Source: Burkholderiaceae bacterium (GTDB lineage: Bacteria; Pseudomonadota; Gammaproteobacteria; Burkholderiales; Burkholderiaceae_C). Taken from it: a stretch of DNA of 9,088 bases. Position numbers and translations under genes: made by a program. The notes beneath the pieces are model-generated. The model was given only the letters and a program-made list of their open reading frames with translations, searched no databases and was not told where the DNA came from. The stretch is from positions 1 to 9,088 of the forward strand of contig JAISNB010000128.1 of assembly GCA_031276435.1 (NCBI GenBank). The letters run 5' to 3'. Below are positions 1 to 6,461 of this stretch, one piece after another. Each line of letters starts with the position of its first letter. Position 1 is the first letter of the stretch.

Positions 1-571
1 CCGAGCCGCTGCGGTAACGCTTGAGCGTCATGGTCACGTAGGCCACTTGCTGACCAGCCAGGCGCGCGTAGGTTACGCTGCCGTAACCATCGGCGCCGTG
101 GCAGCGAAAGCAAACTTTCTCGTAGTAGACCTTGCCCTTCTGGATCAGTGCCGCGGGCGCCTTGGAAACCGTGGTCACGGGTTGCTTGTTGAAAAACCAG
201 GCCGAGCCTACGCGCTCGTTCAGGTCCATGGCCTTGATCAGGCTCTCCATGAACTCGTTGCGCCGCTCGCCGCTGGCAAACTTTTGCATCTGGTTGAGCA
301 GGTACACCGGATTCTGGCTGGCCAGGTTGGGCGTATCGTCGTGCGTGCTGTTGCCGTTTAGGCCATGGCAGTTTGCGCAGAAACCGGCCACGTACTCACC
401 GGCCTTGTAGGCGCTGGCAGACAATTTGGGGTCGGCTTCCACCCGTTTGAGTTGCTCAAGCAACTGGGCATTGGTTGGATTCCTGACAGAAGACTGCGCC
501 AGTGCTGCGCCAGCCATCAAAACGGCCGCTGTCCACAAAAAAACTGCCCGTATGCCGGAAAACGCATTCAT
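1..571 (-). CDS. Di-heme c-type cytochrome, c4-like, 3' end cut off by window edge
   Basis: The frame opens with ATG at 571 on the minus strand and stays open to the window edge, giving the first 190 residues. Residues 1-25 look like a Sec signal peptide: a hydrophobic stretch ending in ALA before Gln26. Two heme-attachment motifs follow, CANCH at 65-69 and CFRCH at 154-158, so two c-type hemes are bound covalently in the periplasm. Met108 or Met115 is a plausible axial ligand of heme 1; the second heme's Met would lie beyond the edge. Two similar half-domains, each starting with a lysine-rich helix before CxxCH, match the cytochrome c4 / cytochrome c553 families, which carry electrons to terminal oxidases. 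The partner enzyme is not visible here. An AGGGA about 10-14 nt upstream supports the start. It is transcribed in the same direction as ppk2, probably from its own promoter. Family is confident; exact subtype is not. Confidence 0.88.
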   Translation of the reverse strand, partial: MNAFSGIRAVFLWTAAVLMAGAALAQSSVRNPTNAQLLEQLKRVEADPKLSASAYKAGEYVAGFCANCHGLNGNSTHDDTPNLASQNPVYLLNQMQKFASGERRNEFMESLIKAMDLNERVGSAWFFNKQPVTTVSKAPAALIQKGKVYYEKVCFRCHGADGYGSVTYARLAGQQVAYVTMTLKRYRSGS

Positions 572-606
572 GGCTTATTGGTTCCCTAATCACAAGTGTA
601 TTGGCC

Positions 607-612
607 ATTGTA
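607..612 (-). promoter_or_regulatory. Candidate -10 element for the cytochrome gene
   Basis: Read on the minus strand, 612-607 is TACAAT, five of six matches to the sigma-70 -10 consensus, followed by GGC. Transcription would start near 600, leaving a leader of about 30 nt before the ATG at 571. No good -35 sits at the usual distance. Inferred from sequence only. Confidence 0.45.
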
Positions 613-643
613 AGACCTGATCCAGGCGCGTTTCGCGCACCCA

Positions 644-667
644 AGCCGCGCCCTCAAGCGCGCGGCT
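644..667 (-). terminator. GC-rich hairpin after ppk2, possible terminator
   Basis: Perfect 8-bp inverted repeat AGCCGCGC (644-651) and GCGCGGCT (660-667) with an 8-nt loop, starting 27 bases past the ppk2 stop. A second small hairpin (GCGCG 626-630 / CGCGC 634-638, loop TTT) lies between it and the cytochrome promoter. Neither is followed by a clear U-tract on the minus strand, so this is not a textbook intrinsic terminator. It may stabilise the ppk2 mRNA end or act with Rho. Confidence 0.35.
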
Positions 668-693
668 CCCGGAAGAACAGCAACAAGCTTTCT

Positions 694-1917
694 TTACATC
701 AGCGCCTCGGGGTGTTCGCCGCGCTCGTACACGACGTTGGCGCGCCCCACGATCAGCGGATCGAGCTTGCCGATCTGCACGATGTCCTTGCTGGTGTACG
801 GCAGCTTGTGCAGCACGTAGCGCATGGCGTTGAGCCGCGCGCGCTTTTTGCAGTTGCTCTTGATCACGGTCCACGGGTTGTCGGCCGTATCGGTATCGAA
901 GAACATGGCTTCCTTGGCGCGCGTGTAATCGTCCCACTTGTCCAGACTGGCCTTGTCGATGGGGCTGAGCTTCCACTGTTTGAGCGGGTGCGCCTCGCGC
1001 TCCTTGAAGCGGCGGCGCTGCTCGTCGCGGCTGACGCTGAACCAGAACTTGATCAAATGCAAGCCCGACTGCACCAGGTGGCGCTCAAACTCTGGCGCCT
1101 GGCGAATGAAATCCTGATACTGCTGATCGGTGCAAAAGCCCATCACGCGCTCCACCCCCGCGCGGTTGTACCAGCTGCGGTCGAACAAGACAATCTCGCC
1201 CGCCGTAGGCAGATGCTGCGCGTAACGCTGGAAATACCATTGCCCGCGCTCGGTCTCGGTGGGCTTGTCCAGCGCCACCACGCGCGCGCCGCGCGGATTG
1301 AGATGCTCCATGAAGCGTTTGATGGTGCCGCCCTTGCCCGCGGCGTCGCGCCCCTCGAACAAAATCACCACGCGCTGGCCGGTGGATTTGACCCAGCCTT
1401 GCAGCTTGAGCAACTCGACCTGGAGCTTGAACTTCTCCCTCTCGTAAACCGAACGGCGCAGCAAATTCTTGTAGGGGTAGCCGCCATCGCGCCAGTCGGG
1501 CGCCAGCTCCTCGTCGGGATTGGGCTTTTCCTGCCTGCCCGGACGGTCCGCACTGCGCAGGGCCTTGCGCAAAGCCTTGCGGTCATCGGAAGAAGCGCCC
1601 TCCAGAATGGCGCGCAACTCCTTGGCGCGCTCGGCCGGACTGGCCCCGTAATCGCCATCGACCACACGCAGTGCGGCGGAAATGAACTTGTCCTGGGCGG
1701 ACACCGTCGCGCGCCGGGCCACGAAATTTTCAATCGCGCCGGGCGTCAGCGTGGGCGGCGTATCGCCCTTGCGCGCGGGACGCACCTCGTCATTCAGACT
1801 GGCCGGGCGTGGTCTTTTCCTGGCGACGGCCTTGCGCGCGGGCGCAGGCGCTTTGCGCGTGGCGGGCGCCGCGCTGGAACGCCCCGGACTGGATGATGTT
1901 TTTTGTGCTTTTGCCAT
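694..1917 (-). CDS. ppk2: Polyphosphate kinase 2 (PPK2 family), 407 aa
   Basis: PPK2 enzymes transfer phosphate between polyphosphate and nucleoside diphosphates in the cytoplasm, mostly making NTPs from polyP. The core shows Walker A (EGRDAAGKGG, 188-197), Walker B with the family signature DRSWYNRAGVERVMGFC (246-262), and an Arg/Lys-rich lid around 299-338 (RRRFKEREAHPLKQWKLSP). The signature matches class I, NDP-phosphorylating single-domain PPK2s. At 407 aa it is longer than the usual roughly 300-360. Residues 1-50 are a Lys/Arg/Ala/Pro-rich, probably disordered tail, and 60-125 look helical and charged. The start at 1917 is chosen because GGAG lies 5 nt upstream; the frame stays open further up to 2028 but without such a site. 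It follows pncC by 146 bp, so it may have its own promoter, though I see no clear one. Family is certain; class I is likely. Confidence 0.95.
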   Translation of the reverse strand: MAKAQKTSSSPGRSSAAPATRKAPAPARKAVARKRPRPASLNDEVRPARKGDTPPTLTPGAIENFVARRATVSAQDKFISAALRVVDGDYGASPAERAKELRAILEGASSDDRKALRKALRSADRPGRQEKPNPDEELAPDWRDGGYPYKNLLRRSVYEREKFKLQVELLKLQGWVKSTGQRVVILFEGRDAAGKGGTIKRFMEHLNPRGARVVALDKPTETERGQWYFQRYAQHLPTAGEIVLFDRSWYNRAGVERVMGFCTDQQYQDFIRQAPEFERHLVQSGLHLIKFWFSVSRDEQRRRFKEREAHPLKQWKLSPIDKASLDKWDDYTRAKEAMFFDTDTADNPWTVIKSNCKKRARLNAMRYVLHKLPYTSKDIVQIGKLDPLIVGRANVVYERGEHPEALM

Positions 1918-1926
1918 GCTCTCTCC
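1918..1926 (-). promoter_or_regulatory. Strong Shine-Dalgarno site of ppk2
   Basis: On the minus strand GGAGAG (1926-1921) is followed by AGC and then ATG, giving GGAG with 5-nt spacing. It is the clearest ribosome binding site in the window and fixes the ppk2 start at 1917 over upstream options in the same open frame. Confidence 0.75.
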
Positions 1927-2063
1927 AAGTGTTGCATTCAGCCAGCAGATGCCACCCAAGCCTGCTGCCAAACGGAAAGCCCCAATGACCACCCCATCCG
2001 AGCAAGCGCAAACCGGCGTGACCCGCAAGACTTTCTGAAGCCCGCATTTTTACCCAAACCGGC

Positions 2064-2609
2064 TCAAACGTGCCGGAAGCCTGCGCAATGGCTTTTTGGA
2101 ATGGCGCCAGCGCCCTCCGCTGCGCGCGCGAGCAGCGTTTGCAGGTGGCCGAGGGCGTGGCGCACGGTGGCGGCGCGCACGGCGGCGCGGTCGCCCGCAA
2201 AGCAGCGCATTTGGCTGTGCGTGTGGCCGGTGACGCACCAGGCAAACCACACTGTGCCCACGGGTTTGGCGGCGCTGCCACCGCCCGGGCCAGCGATGCC
2301 GGTTACGGCCAGGCTGACGTGCGCGCGGGCGTGCTCCAGCGCACCTTCGGCCATGGCGCGGGCCACGGGTTCGCTGACCGCGCCATGTGTTTCGATCAGC
2401 GCCGCGGAAACGCCCAGTAGTTCGCGCTTGGCGGCGTTGCTGTAGGTGACGAAGCCGCGCTCAAACCAGCCGGAGGCGCCGTCGGCGTCGGTGCAGGCGG
2501 CGGCAATCAGGCCGCCGGTGCAGCTTTCGGCTGTGGTCAGCAGCCACTGGCGCGCGCGCAGCGTGGCGGCAAGGGTTTGTACGAGGGGCGGCAGCGCGTT
2601 GGTGTTCAT
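2064..2609 (-). CDS. pncC: Nicotinamide-nucleotide amidohydrolase PncC (stand-alone CinA C-terminal domain), 181 aa
   Basis: PncC deamidates nicotinamide mononucleotide to nicotinate mononucleotide plus ammonia, returning NMN to NAD synthesis in the cytoplasm. Family motifs are all visible: TAESCTGG (26-33, with the conserved Ser29), GAVSE (76-80), AVTGIAGPGGG (101-111) and KPVGTV (115-120). The 181-aa length fits the single-domain form, without the N-terminal pyrophosphatase-like domain of full CinA. The ATG at 2609 lies 29 nt after the pgpA stop, so it is probably the third gene of thiL-pgpA-pncC and may be coupled to pgpA translation, since the 29-nt gap holds no Shine-Dalgarno. The frame stays open upstream to 3107, overlapping pgpA, but only the part from 2609 looks like the family. 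The last 20 or so residues are a non-conserved tail. PncC activity is inferred from the family. Confidence 0.92.
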   Translation of the reverse strand: MNTNALPPLVQTLAATLRARQWLLTTAESCTGGLIAAACTDADGASGWFERGFVTYSNAAKRELLGVSAALIETHGAVSEPVARAMAEGALEHARAHVSLAVTGIAGPGGGSAAKPVGTVWFAWCVTGHTHSQMRCFAGDRAAVRAATVRHALGHLQTLLARAAEGAGAIPKSHCAGFRHV

Positions 2610-2638
2610 GCGGGCGGTGGTGGGTCCGGAGGGTTGGG

Positions 2639-3256
2639 TTATGCCATCACGCGCAGCCACAGTGCCAGCGTCAGCAGGGTGCAGCCAGCGGCGACCAGAT
2701 CGTCCCACATGATGCCCAGGGCGCCGCGCGCGCCGGGGCCATGCAGTACGCGGTCGGCCCAGCGCACCGGGCCGGGTTTGACGGCATCGAAGAAGCGAAA
2801 GAGCACAAAGGCCGCGCATTGCATGCCAAGACTGGCGGGCGTGAGCAGCCACAGGATCAGCCAGAAGGCCACGATTTCGTCGATGACGATGGCGCCCGGG
2901 TCGCTTGACCCCAGGCGCGCGGCGGTCAGTGTGCTGGCCCACCAGCCGACAAGGGCGCCCACGCTCCAAAGCCATGCGCCTTGCAGCGGTGTGGGCGCCA
3001 GCAGCGCCCAGACGCCCCATGCCCACAGCGTGCCCACGCTGCCCGGCGCAATGGGCGAGAGGCCGCTGCCAAAGCCCAGCGCGATCAGGTGCGCGGGGTG
3101 CGCGCACAGGAATGGCAGGTCGACGCGACGCGGCAGTTTGCCAGAGGGTGTGGGCGCGGCATTTGTGGCGGCGCTTTGCGGCGGCGGGCGGGTTGCCGGG
3201 TGTGGCGTTTCGCGTTTGGGTTCGATGTCGCTGATGTCGGCATTGGTGTCGTGCAT
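2639..3256 (-). CDS. pgpA: Phosphatidylglycerophosphatase A, 205 aa
   Basis: PgpA removes the phosphate of phosphatidylglycerophosphate to give phosphatidylglycerol at the inner membrane. Numbering from ATG 3256, the family blocks are GFGSGLSPIAPGSVGTL (61-77), DPGAIVIDEIVAF (119-131), FRFFDAVKPGPVRWADR (153-169) and GIMWDDLVAA (181-190); the acidic residues in blocks two to four are the probable Mg-binding catalytic set. Hydrophobic segments near 79-105, 129-150 and the C-terminus fit an integral membrane enzyme. Residues 1-45 form a Pro/Ala-rich, likely disordered extension absent from typical proteins of about 160-180 aa. ATG 3265 (adding MLA) is equally possible; neither start has a Shine-Dalgarno. 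It sits 99 nt after thiL and 29 nt before pncC, an arrangement common in proteobacteria. Function is confident; start is uncertain. Confidence 0.92.
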   Translation of the reverse strand: MHDTNADISDIEPKRETPHPATRPPPQSAATNAAPTPSGKLPRRVDLPFLCAHPAHLIALGFGSGLSPIAPGSVGTLWAWGVWALLAPTPLQGAWLWSVGALVGWWASTLTAARLGSSDPGAIVIDEIVAFWLILWLLTPASLGMQCAAFVLFRFFDAVKPGPVRWADRVLHGPGARGALGIMWDDLVAAGCTLLTLALWLRVMA

Positions 3257-3280
3257 GGCAAGCATGCTAGCAGCCAGCCA

Positions 3281-3343
3281 GTCCGGATGGCGGGCGCGCC
3301 CGGACGGGCCGCGCGTTGCAGCGCCATTTTCAAAAAGATGGCG
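3281..3343 (-). other. Two inverted repeats in the thiL-pgpA gap
   Basis: The gap between thiL and pgpA holds two imperfectly explained stem-loops. CGCCAT (3322-3327) pairs with ATGGCG (3338-3343) around a 10-nt A/T-rich loop. GTCCGG (3281-3286) pairs with CCGGAC (3300-3305) around 13 nt that overlap a 12-bp perfect palindrome, CGGGCGCGCCCG (3291-3302). There is no U-tract, so these look more like mRNA processing or stability structures within an operon than a terminator. Function is unknown. Confidence 0.4.
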
Positions 3344-3355
3344 AACCGCGGCTTG

Positions 3356-4348
3356 TCAGCCGAAGTGGTCAAAACCGCGCGCGTCAACCGGCGTGCGCGC
3401 GCCATGCGGGCCGGTTTGCCACAGGCCGCGTTCGGCCACCACATGGCCCACTCGGGTGACGGGGGTTTGCGCCGTCCGGGCCGCGGCCAGGATGTCTGCT
3501 TGCCGCGCGGGCGCGGCGGTAAAAAGCAGTTCGTAATCGTCGCCGCCGGTCAGTGCCAGGGACAGGCAGGTGGGGGCATCGGGCAGGTCGCTGGCCGCAA
3601 AAGTGCTGGCGCCCACGGCCAGCAGGTTGGCAAGCGCGGTGGCATCCAGCACCGCGCCCACGTCGCTGGCGCGCAGCACGTGGCGCAGATCGGCGGCCAG
3701 GCCGTCGCTCAGGTCGATGGCGCTGCTGGCGATGCCGCGCAGGGCCTGGCCGAGCGCCACGCGCGGCGTGGGGCGGTCGAGCCGCTGGCGCGCCTGCGCC
3801 AGTACCGGCGCTGGCAAGGCGCATTGGCCTTGCAGCGCCTGCAAGGCCAGGCGCGCATCGCCCAGTGTGCCGCTGACCCAGATGTCGTCGTCCACCTGCG
3901 CTCCACTGCGGCGCAGCGCCTGTCCGGCGGGCACTTCGCCCAGGACGCAGATGCAGATGTTGAGCGGGCCGCGCGTGGTGTCGCCGCCCACCAGTGGGCA
4001 TTGGTGCTGCCTCGCCAGTGCCAGCAGGCCGTTTGAAAAACCGGCCAGCCAGCATTCGTCGGCGGCGGGCAAGGCCAGCGCCAGCGTGAAGCACAGGGGG
4101 CGCGCGCCCATGGCGGCCAGATCGCTCAGGTTGACGGCCAGCGCCTTGTGGCCCAGCGCCACGGGGTCGGCGTCGGCAAAGAAGTGGCGGCCCTGCACCA
4201 GCATGTCGCTGCTGACGGCCAGTTGCATGCCCGCGCCAGGTTGCAGCAGGGCGCAGTCGTCGCCAATGCCCAGTGCGATTTGCGCTGCCGCGCCGGGTTG
4301 CGCGGCGGCGGGTTTGAAAAAACGCTCGATCAGGTCAAATTCGCCCAT
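3356..4348 (-). CDS. thiL: Thiamine-monophosphate kinase, 330 aa
   Basis: ThiL phosphorylates thiamine monophosphate with ATP to give thiamine diphosphate, the last step of cofactor synthesis, in the cytoplasm. The AIR-synthetase/ThiL fold is marked by GIGDDCALL (27-35), SSDML (46-50), NLSDLAAMGARP (73-84), LVGGDTT (119-125), DLSDGLAADL (212-221), GGDDYELLF (268-276) and the C-terminal GFDHFG; the Asp residues in these blocks bind Mg-ATP and substrate. Length is normal. ATG 4348 is chosen because MGEFDLI is the usual start of the family; ATG 4354, two codons upstream in the same frame, is an alternative, with GGA directly before it. It is the first gene of the minus-strand thiL-pgpA-pncC unit and diverges from the antiporter. 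No THI-box riboswitch is visible in the 98-bp upstream gap, which is too short to hold a full one plus a promoter. Confidence 0.96.
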   Translation of the reverse strand: MGEFDLIERFFKPAAAQPGAAAQIALGIGDDCALLQPGAGMQLAVSSDMLVQGRHFFADADPVALGHKALAVNLSDLAAMGARPLCFTLALALPAADECWLAGFSNGLLALARQHQCPLVGGDTTRGPLNICICVLGEVPAGQALRRSGAQVDDDIWVSGTLGDARLALQALQGQCALPAPVLAQARQRLDRPTPRVALGQALRGIASSAIDLSDGLAADLRHVLRASDVGAVLDATALANLLAVGASTFAASDLPDAPTCLSLALTGGDDYELLFTAAPARQADILAAARTAQTPVTRVGHVVAERGLWQTGPHGARTPVDARGFDHFG

Positions 4349-4446
4349 GGCCATTCCGGGGGAAGTCGGGTTTTTATTGTGCGGTAGCGCCGCAGCGCGG
4401 GGTCTGTTATGGTTTGGGGCCGTCGGTTTTTTGTGTGTTGCCCCCG
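4349..4446. promoter_or_regulatory. Divergent intergenic region between thiL and antiporter
   Basis: The 98-bp gap must drive both directions. On the minus strand CACAAT (4381-4376) could be a -10 for thiL, with the ATG 22-28 nt on. On the plus strand TGTTAT (4405-4410) could be a -10 for the antiporter. Neither has a convincing -35. A small 5-bp inverted repeat, TGCGG (4380-4384) / CCGCA (4390-4394), lies between them and could bind a regulator. The region is visibly more T-rich than its surroundings. Confidence 0.3.
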
Positions 4447-5724
4447 ATGCGTCCTGAAGCCTTTTTCCCCACCCGGTTGCCGGATCTGAACGTGATTTGC
4501 GCCTTCGGCGTGCTGCTGGTGGTGGGCGTGCTGGGCGGCCTGCTGGCCAAGCGCGTGGCGTGGCTGCCCACCATTACCGGGTTCATGGCCGTCGGGCTGC
4601 TGATTGGCCCGCAGGGGCTTGGCCTGTTGCAGGCGCAGGATCTGGTGACGGCTTCGCCGCTGGTCGATGTGGCGCTGGGGCTGATTTTGTTCAGGCTTGG
4701 CGCGGCGCTGCATCCGATGGCGCTGATCCGCAACCGCGCACTGGTGATCTCGGGCCTGCTGGAGAGCATGCTCACCTTTGCGGCCATTGGCGCGCTGCTG
4801 CTGTGGCTTGGCTCGCCGCCCGTGGTGACGGTGCTGGCCGCGGCCATTGCGGTGTCGTCGTCGCCAGCGGTGCTGATCCACGTCTCGCACGAGCTGCACG
4901 CCAGAGGGACCATGCTGTCGGCGGCCATGTCCATGGTCGCGCTCAACAATGTGCTGTCGTTCGTTTTGTACACGCTGGCGCTGCCGTTTGCCTTGCAGGA
5001 GCAGTTCAGCGATTGGCGCATCATCGTCGGGCTGCCGCTGTACCAGATGCTCGGCGCCATGCTGGCGGGCGTGGTGGTGGCCTGGATCATCGCGCGCATT
5101 GGCGTGCTGACGCAGGCCGACGACCGGCACTACCGCTTCGCGCTGGTGGTGGGCGGCGTGATGTTGTGCGTGGGGCTGGCCGAGGCGTTCAAAGTGTCGC
5201 TGCTGTTCGCGTCGCTGACGCTGGGCCTGGCCAGCCGCGGCATGCAAAAACGTGCGCGTCTGGCCAGGCTGGAGCTGGGCGGCGGTGCCGACCTGTTCTT
5301 CATCATCCTGTTCGTATTTGCCGGCGCGCAACTGCATCTGGGCGATGTGTGGCTGTATGCGGGCACGGCGGCGGCATTCGTGGGCGCGCGCGTGGCCGCC
5401 AAACTGGTGGCCGTCTACGGCTGTGGACGCGCCTTTGGCTTTACCCACCGCCAGGCGCTGGGCGGCGGCTTGATGCTGGTGCCCATGGCGGGTCTGGCCA
5501 TAGGGCTGGTGCAGCAAACCACCCGGCTCGCGCCGCAGGCCGGCGAAATGGTGAGCGTGGTGGTGCTGGCTGCCGTGGCGGTGTTTGAAACCCTGGGGCC
5601 GCCGCTGGTGGCCTTTGCGCTGCGCTTTGTGGGCGAGGCGCCCGCGCCCACGTCTGCCGCCGCGCAAAACGCCAGCGCGCAAGTGGCCGATGCGGACAGC
5701 GTATTCAGCCAGCCCAGTGACTGA
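4447..5724 (+). CDS. CPA2-family (Kef-like) cation:proton antiporter membrane protein, no RCK domain, 425 aa
   Basis: The whole protein is hydrophobic, with about 12 membrane segments between residues 15 and 392, and matches the Na+/H+ exchanger fold of the CPA2 (KefB/KefC) superfamily. Visible landmarks are TM1-TM2 with WLPTITGFMAVGLLIGPQGL (39-58), the broken helix AIAVSSSPAVLIHV (133-146), and TM10-like AAKLVAVYG (317-325) with Lys319. It is expected to exchange a monovalent cation, K+ or Na+, for protons in the inner membrane. There is no C-terminal TrkA-N/RCK domain; 395-425 is a short polar tail, so nucleotide or glutathione gating as in KefC is not expected. The usual ND/DD pair of the transport site reads Asn167-Asn168, so activity is uncertain. 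ATG 4447 is chosen; TTG 4414 is in frame but lacks a Shine-Dalgarno, as does 4447. Substrate cannot be told from sequence. Confidence 0.82.
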   Translation: MRPEAFFPTRLPDLNVICAFGVLLVVGVLGGLLAKRVAWLPTITGFMAVGLLIGPQGLGLLQAQDLVTASPLVDVALGLILFRLGAALHPMALIRNRALVISGLLESMLTFAAIGALLLWLGSPPVVTVLAAAIAVSSSPAVLIHVSHELHARGTMLSAAMSMVALNNVLSFVLYTLALPFALQEQFSDWRIIVGLPLYQMLGAMLAGVVVAWIIARIGVLTQADDRHYRFALVVGGVMLCVGLAEAFKVSLLFASLTLGLASRGMQKRARLARLELGGGADLFFIILFVFAGAQLHLGDVWLYAGTAAAFVGARVAAKLVAVYGCGRAFGFTHRQALGGGLMLVPMAGLAIGLVQQTTRLAPQAGEMVSVVVLAAVAVFETLGPPLVAFALRFVGEAPAPTSAAAQNASAQVADADSVFSQPSD

Positions 5725-5730
5725 GCGGCG

Positions 5731-5760
5731 TTGCCCGCCCGCAAGCCCCTCTGCCACAAT
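5731..5760 (+). promoter_or_regulatory. Candidate rpe promoter giving a leaderless transcript
   Basis: TTGCCC (5731-5736) and CACAAT (5755-5760) are separated by 18 bp and each match four of six sigma-70 consensus bases. Only 8 nt separate the -10 from the rpe ATG at 5769, so transcription would start at or within a few bases of the start codon. No Shine-Dalgarno is present, which agrees with a leaderless message. It overlaps no upstream coding sequence; the antiporter ends at 5724. Confidence 0.55.
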
Positions 5761-5768
5761 GGCGCGCC

Positions 5769-6461
5769 ATGAGCACACAAGCACGCACCTTTCGCATTGC
5801 GCCATCCATCCTCTCGGCTGACTTTGCCCGCCTGGGCGAAGAGGTGCGGCAGGTACTGGCCGCGGGCGCCGACTGGATTCACTTCGATGTGATGGACAAC
5901 CATTACGTGCCCAACCTCACTTTTGGCCCCATGGTGTGCCAGGCACTGGGGCCGCATGCCCGCACGCCCGGCGGGCAGGTCGCGCCGATCGACGTGCACC
6001 TGATGGTGCGGCCAGTGGACGCGCTGGCGCAGGCTTTTGCGCGCGCTGGCGCCGACTGCATCAGCTTTCACCCGGACGCTTCGGCGCACGCGCACCGCAG
6101 CGTGCAGGCCATTCACGCGGCCGGTTGCAAGGCGGGGCTGGCGTTCAATCCGGCGCAGCCGCTGGACGCGCTGGACTGGCTGATCGACGACATTGACCTG
6201 ATTCTCATCATGAGCGTCAACCCCGGTTTTGGCGGGCAGAGCTTCATCGAATCGGCACTGCGCAAAATCGAACAGGCGCGCCAGCGCATCGACGCGTGCG
6301 GCAAGGACATCCGCTTGCAGGTGGATGGTGGCATCAAGCCCGACAACATCCGCCGCGTGGCCGACGCGGGTGCCGACACCTTCGTGGCTGGCAGCGCCAT
6401 TTTCGGCCAGCCCGATTACGCCGCCGTCATCGCCAGCATGCGCGCGGCGCTGCGGCAGTGA
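5769..6461 (+). CDS. rpe: Ribulose-phosphate 3-epimerase, 230 aa
   Basis: Rpe interconverts D-ribulose 5-phosphate and D-xylulose 5-phosphate in the pentose phosphate (and, where present, Calvin) cycle, in the cytoplasm. The TIM-barrel family motifs appear in order: IAPSILSADF (10-19), HFDVMDNHYVPNLTFGP (38-54, with metal-binding His38 and catalytic Asp40 or Asp43), DVHLMV (75-80, metal His77), MSVNPGFGGQSFI (148-160) and QVDGGI (184-189, catalytic Asp186), ending with VAGSAIF for phosphate binding (206-212). Length is normal for the family. The ATG at 5769 lies directly in front of the conserved N-terminus and 8 nt after a -10-like element, with no Shine-Dalgarno. Its TGA stop overlaps the gph start in GTGA. 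The order rpe-gph-trpE is shared with other proteobacteria. Confidence 0.97.
   Translation: MSTQARTFRIAPSILSADFARLGEEVRQVLAAGADWIHFDVMDNHYVPNLTFGPMVCQALGPHARTPGGQVAPIDVHLMVRPVDALAQAFARAGADCISFHPDASAHAHRSVQAIHAAGCKAGLAFNPAQPLDALDWLIDDIDLILIMSVNPGFGGQSFIESALRKIEQARQRIDACGKDIRLQVDGGIKPDNIRRVADAGADTFVAGSAIFGQPDYAAVIASMRAALRQ

Noticed and set aside
502..1896. Long plus-strand open frame (464 aa)
   Set aside because: It is antisense to ppk2, whose motifs are unmistakable; the translation has no family motifs and is an effect of high GC.
2059..2076. CCGGC/GCCGG stem at the pncC stop as a terminator
   Set aside because: Only 5 bp, overlaps the stop codon, and is followed by GGG and A-rich bases rather than a U-tract.
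2610..3107. Upstream extension of the pncC frame
   Set aside because: It overlaps pgpA on the same strand, shows no family resemblance, and the PncC domain begins properly at the 2609 ATG.
3085..3444. Minus-strand ORF starting MALQRAARPG inside the thiL-pgpA gap
   Set aside because: It overlaps both thiL and pgpA in another frame and its product has no conserved features.
4414..4446. TTG at 4414 as antiporter start
   Set aside because: The extra 11 residues contain two Pro and a Cys outside the family pattern and there is no Shine-Dalgarno; ATG 4447 is preferred, though with no better ribosome site.
4330..5805. Long minus-strand open frame (491 aa), rich in His, Gln and Arg
   Set aside because: It runs antisense through the antiporter and into rpe. 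The composition is the reverse complement of hydrophobic codons, with no recognisable domain.
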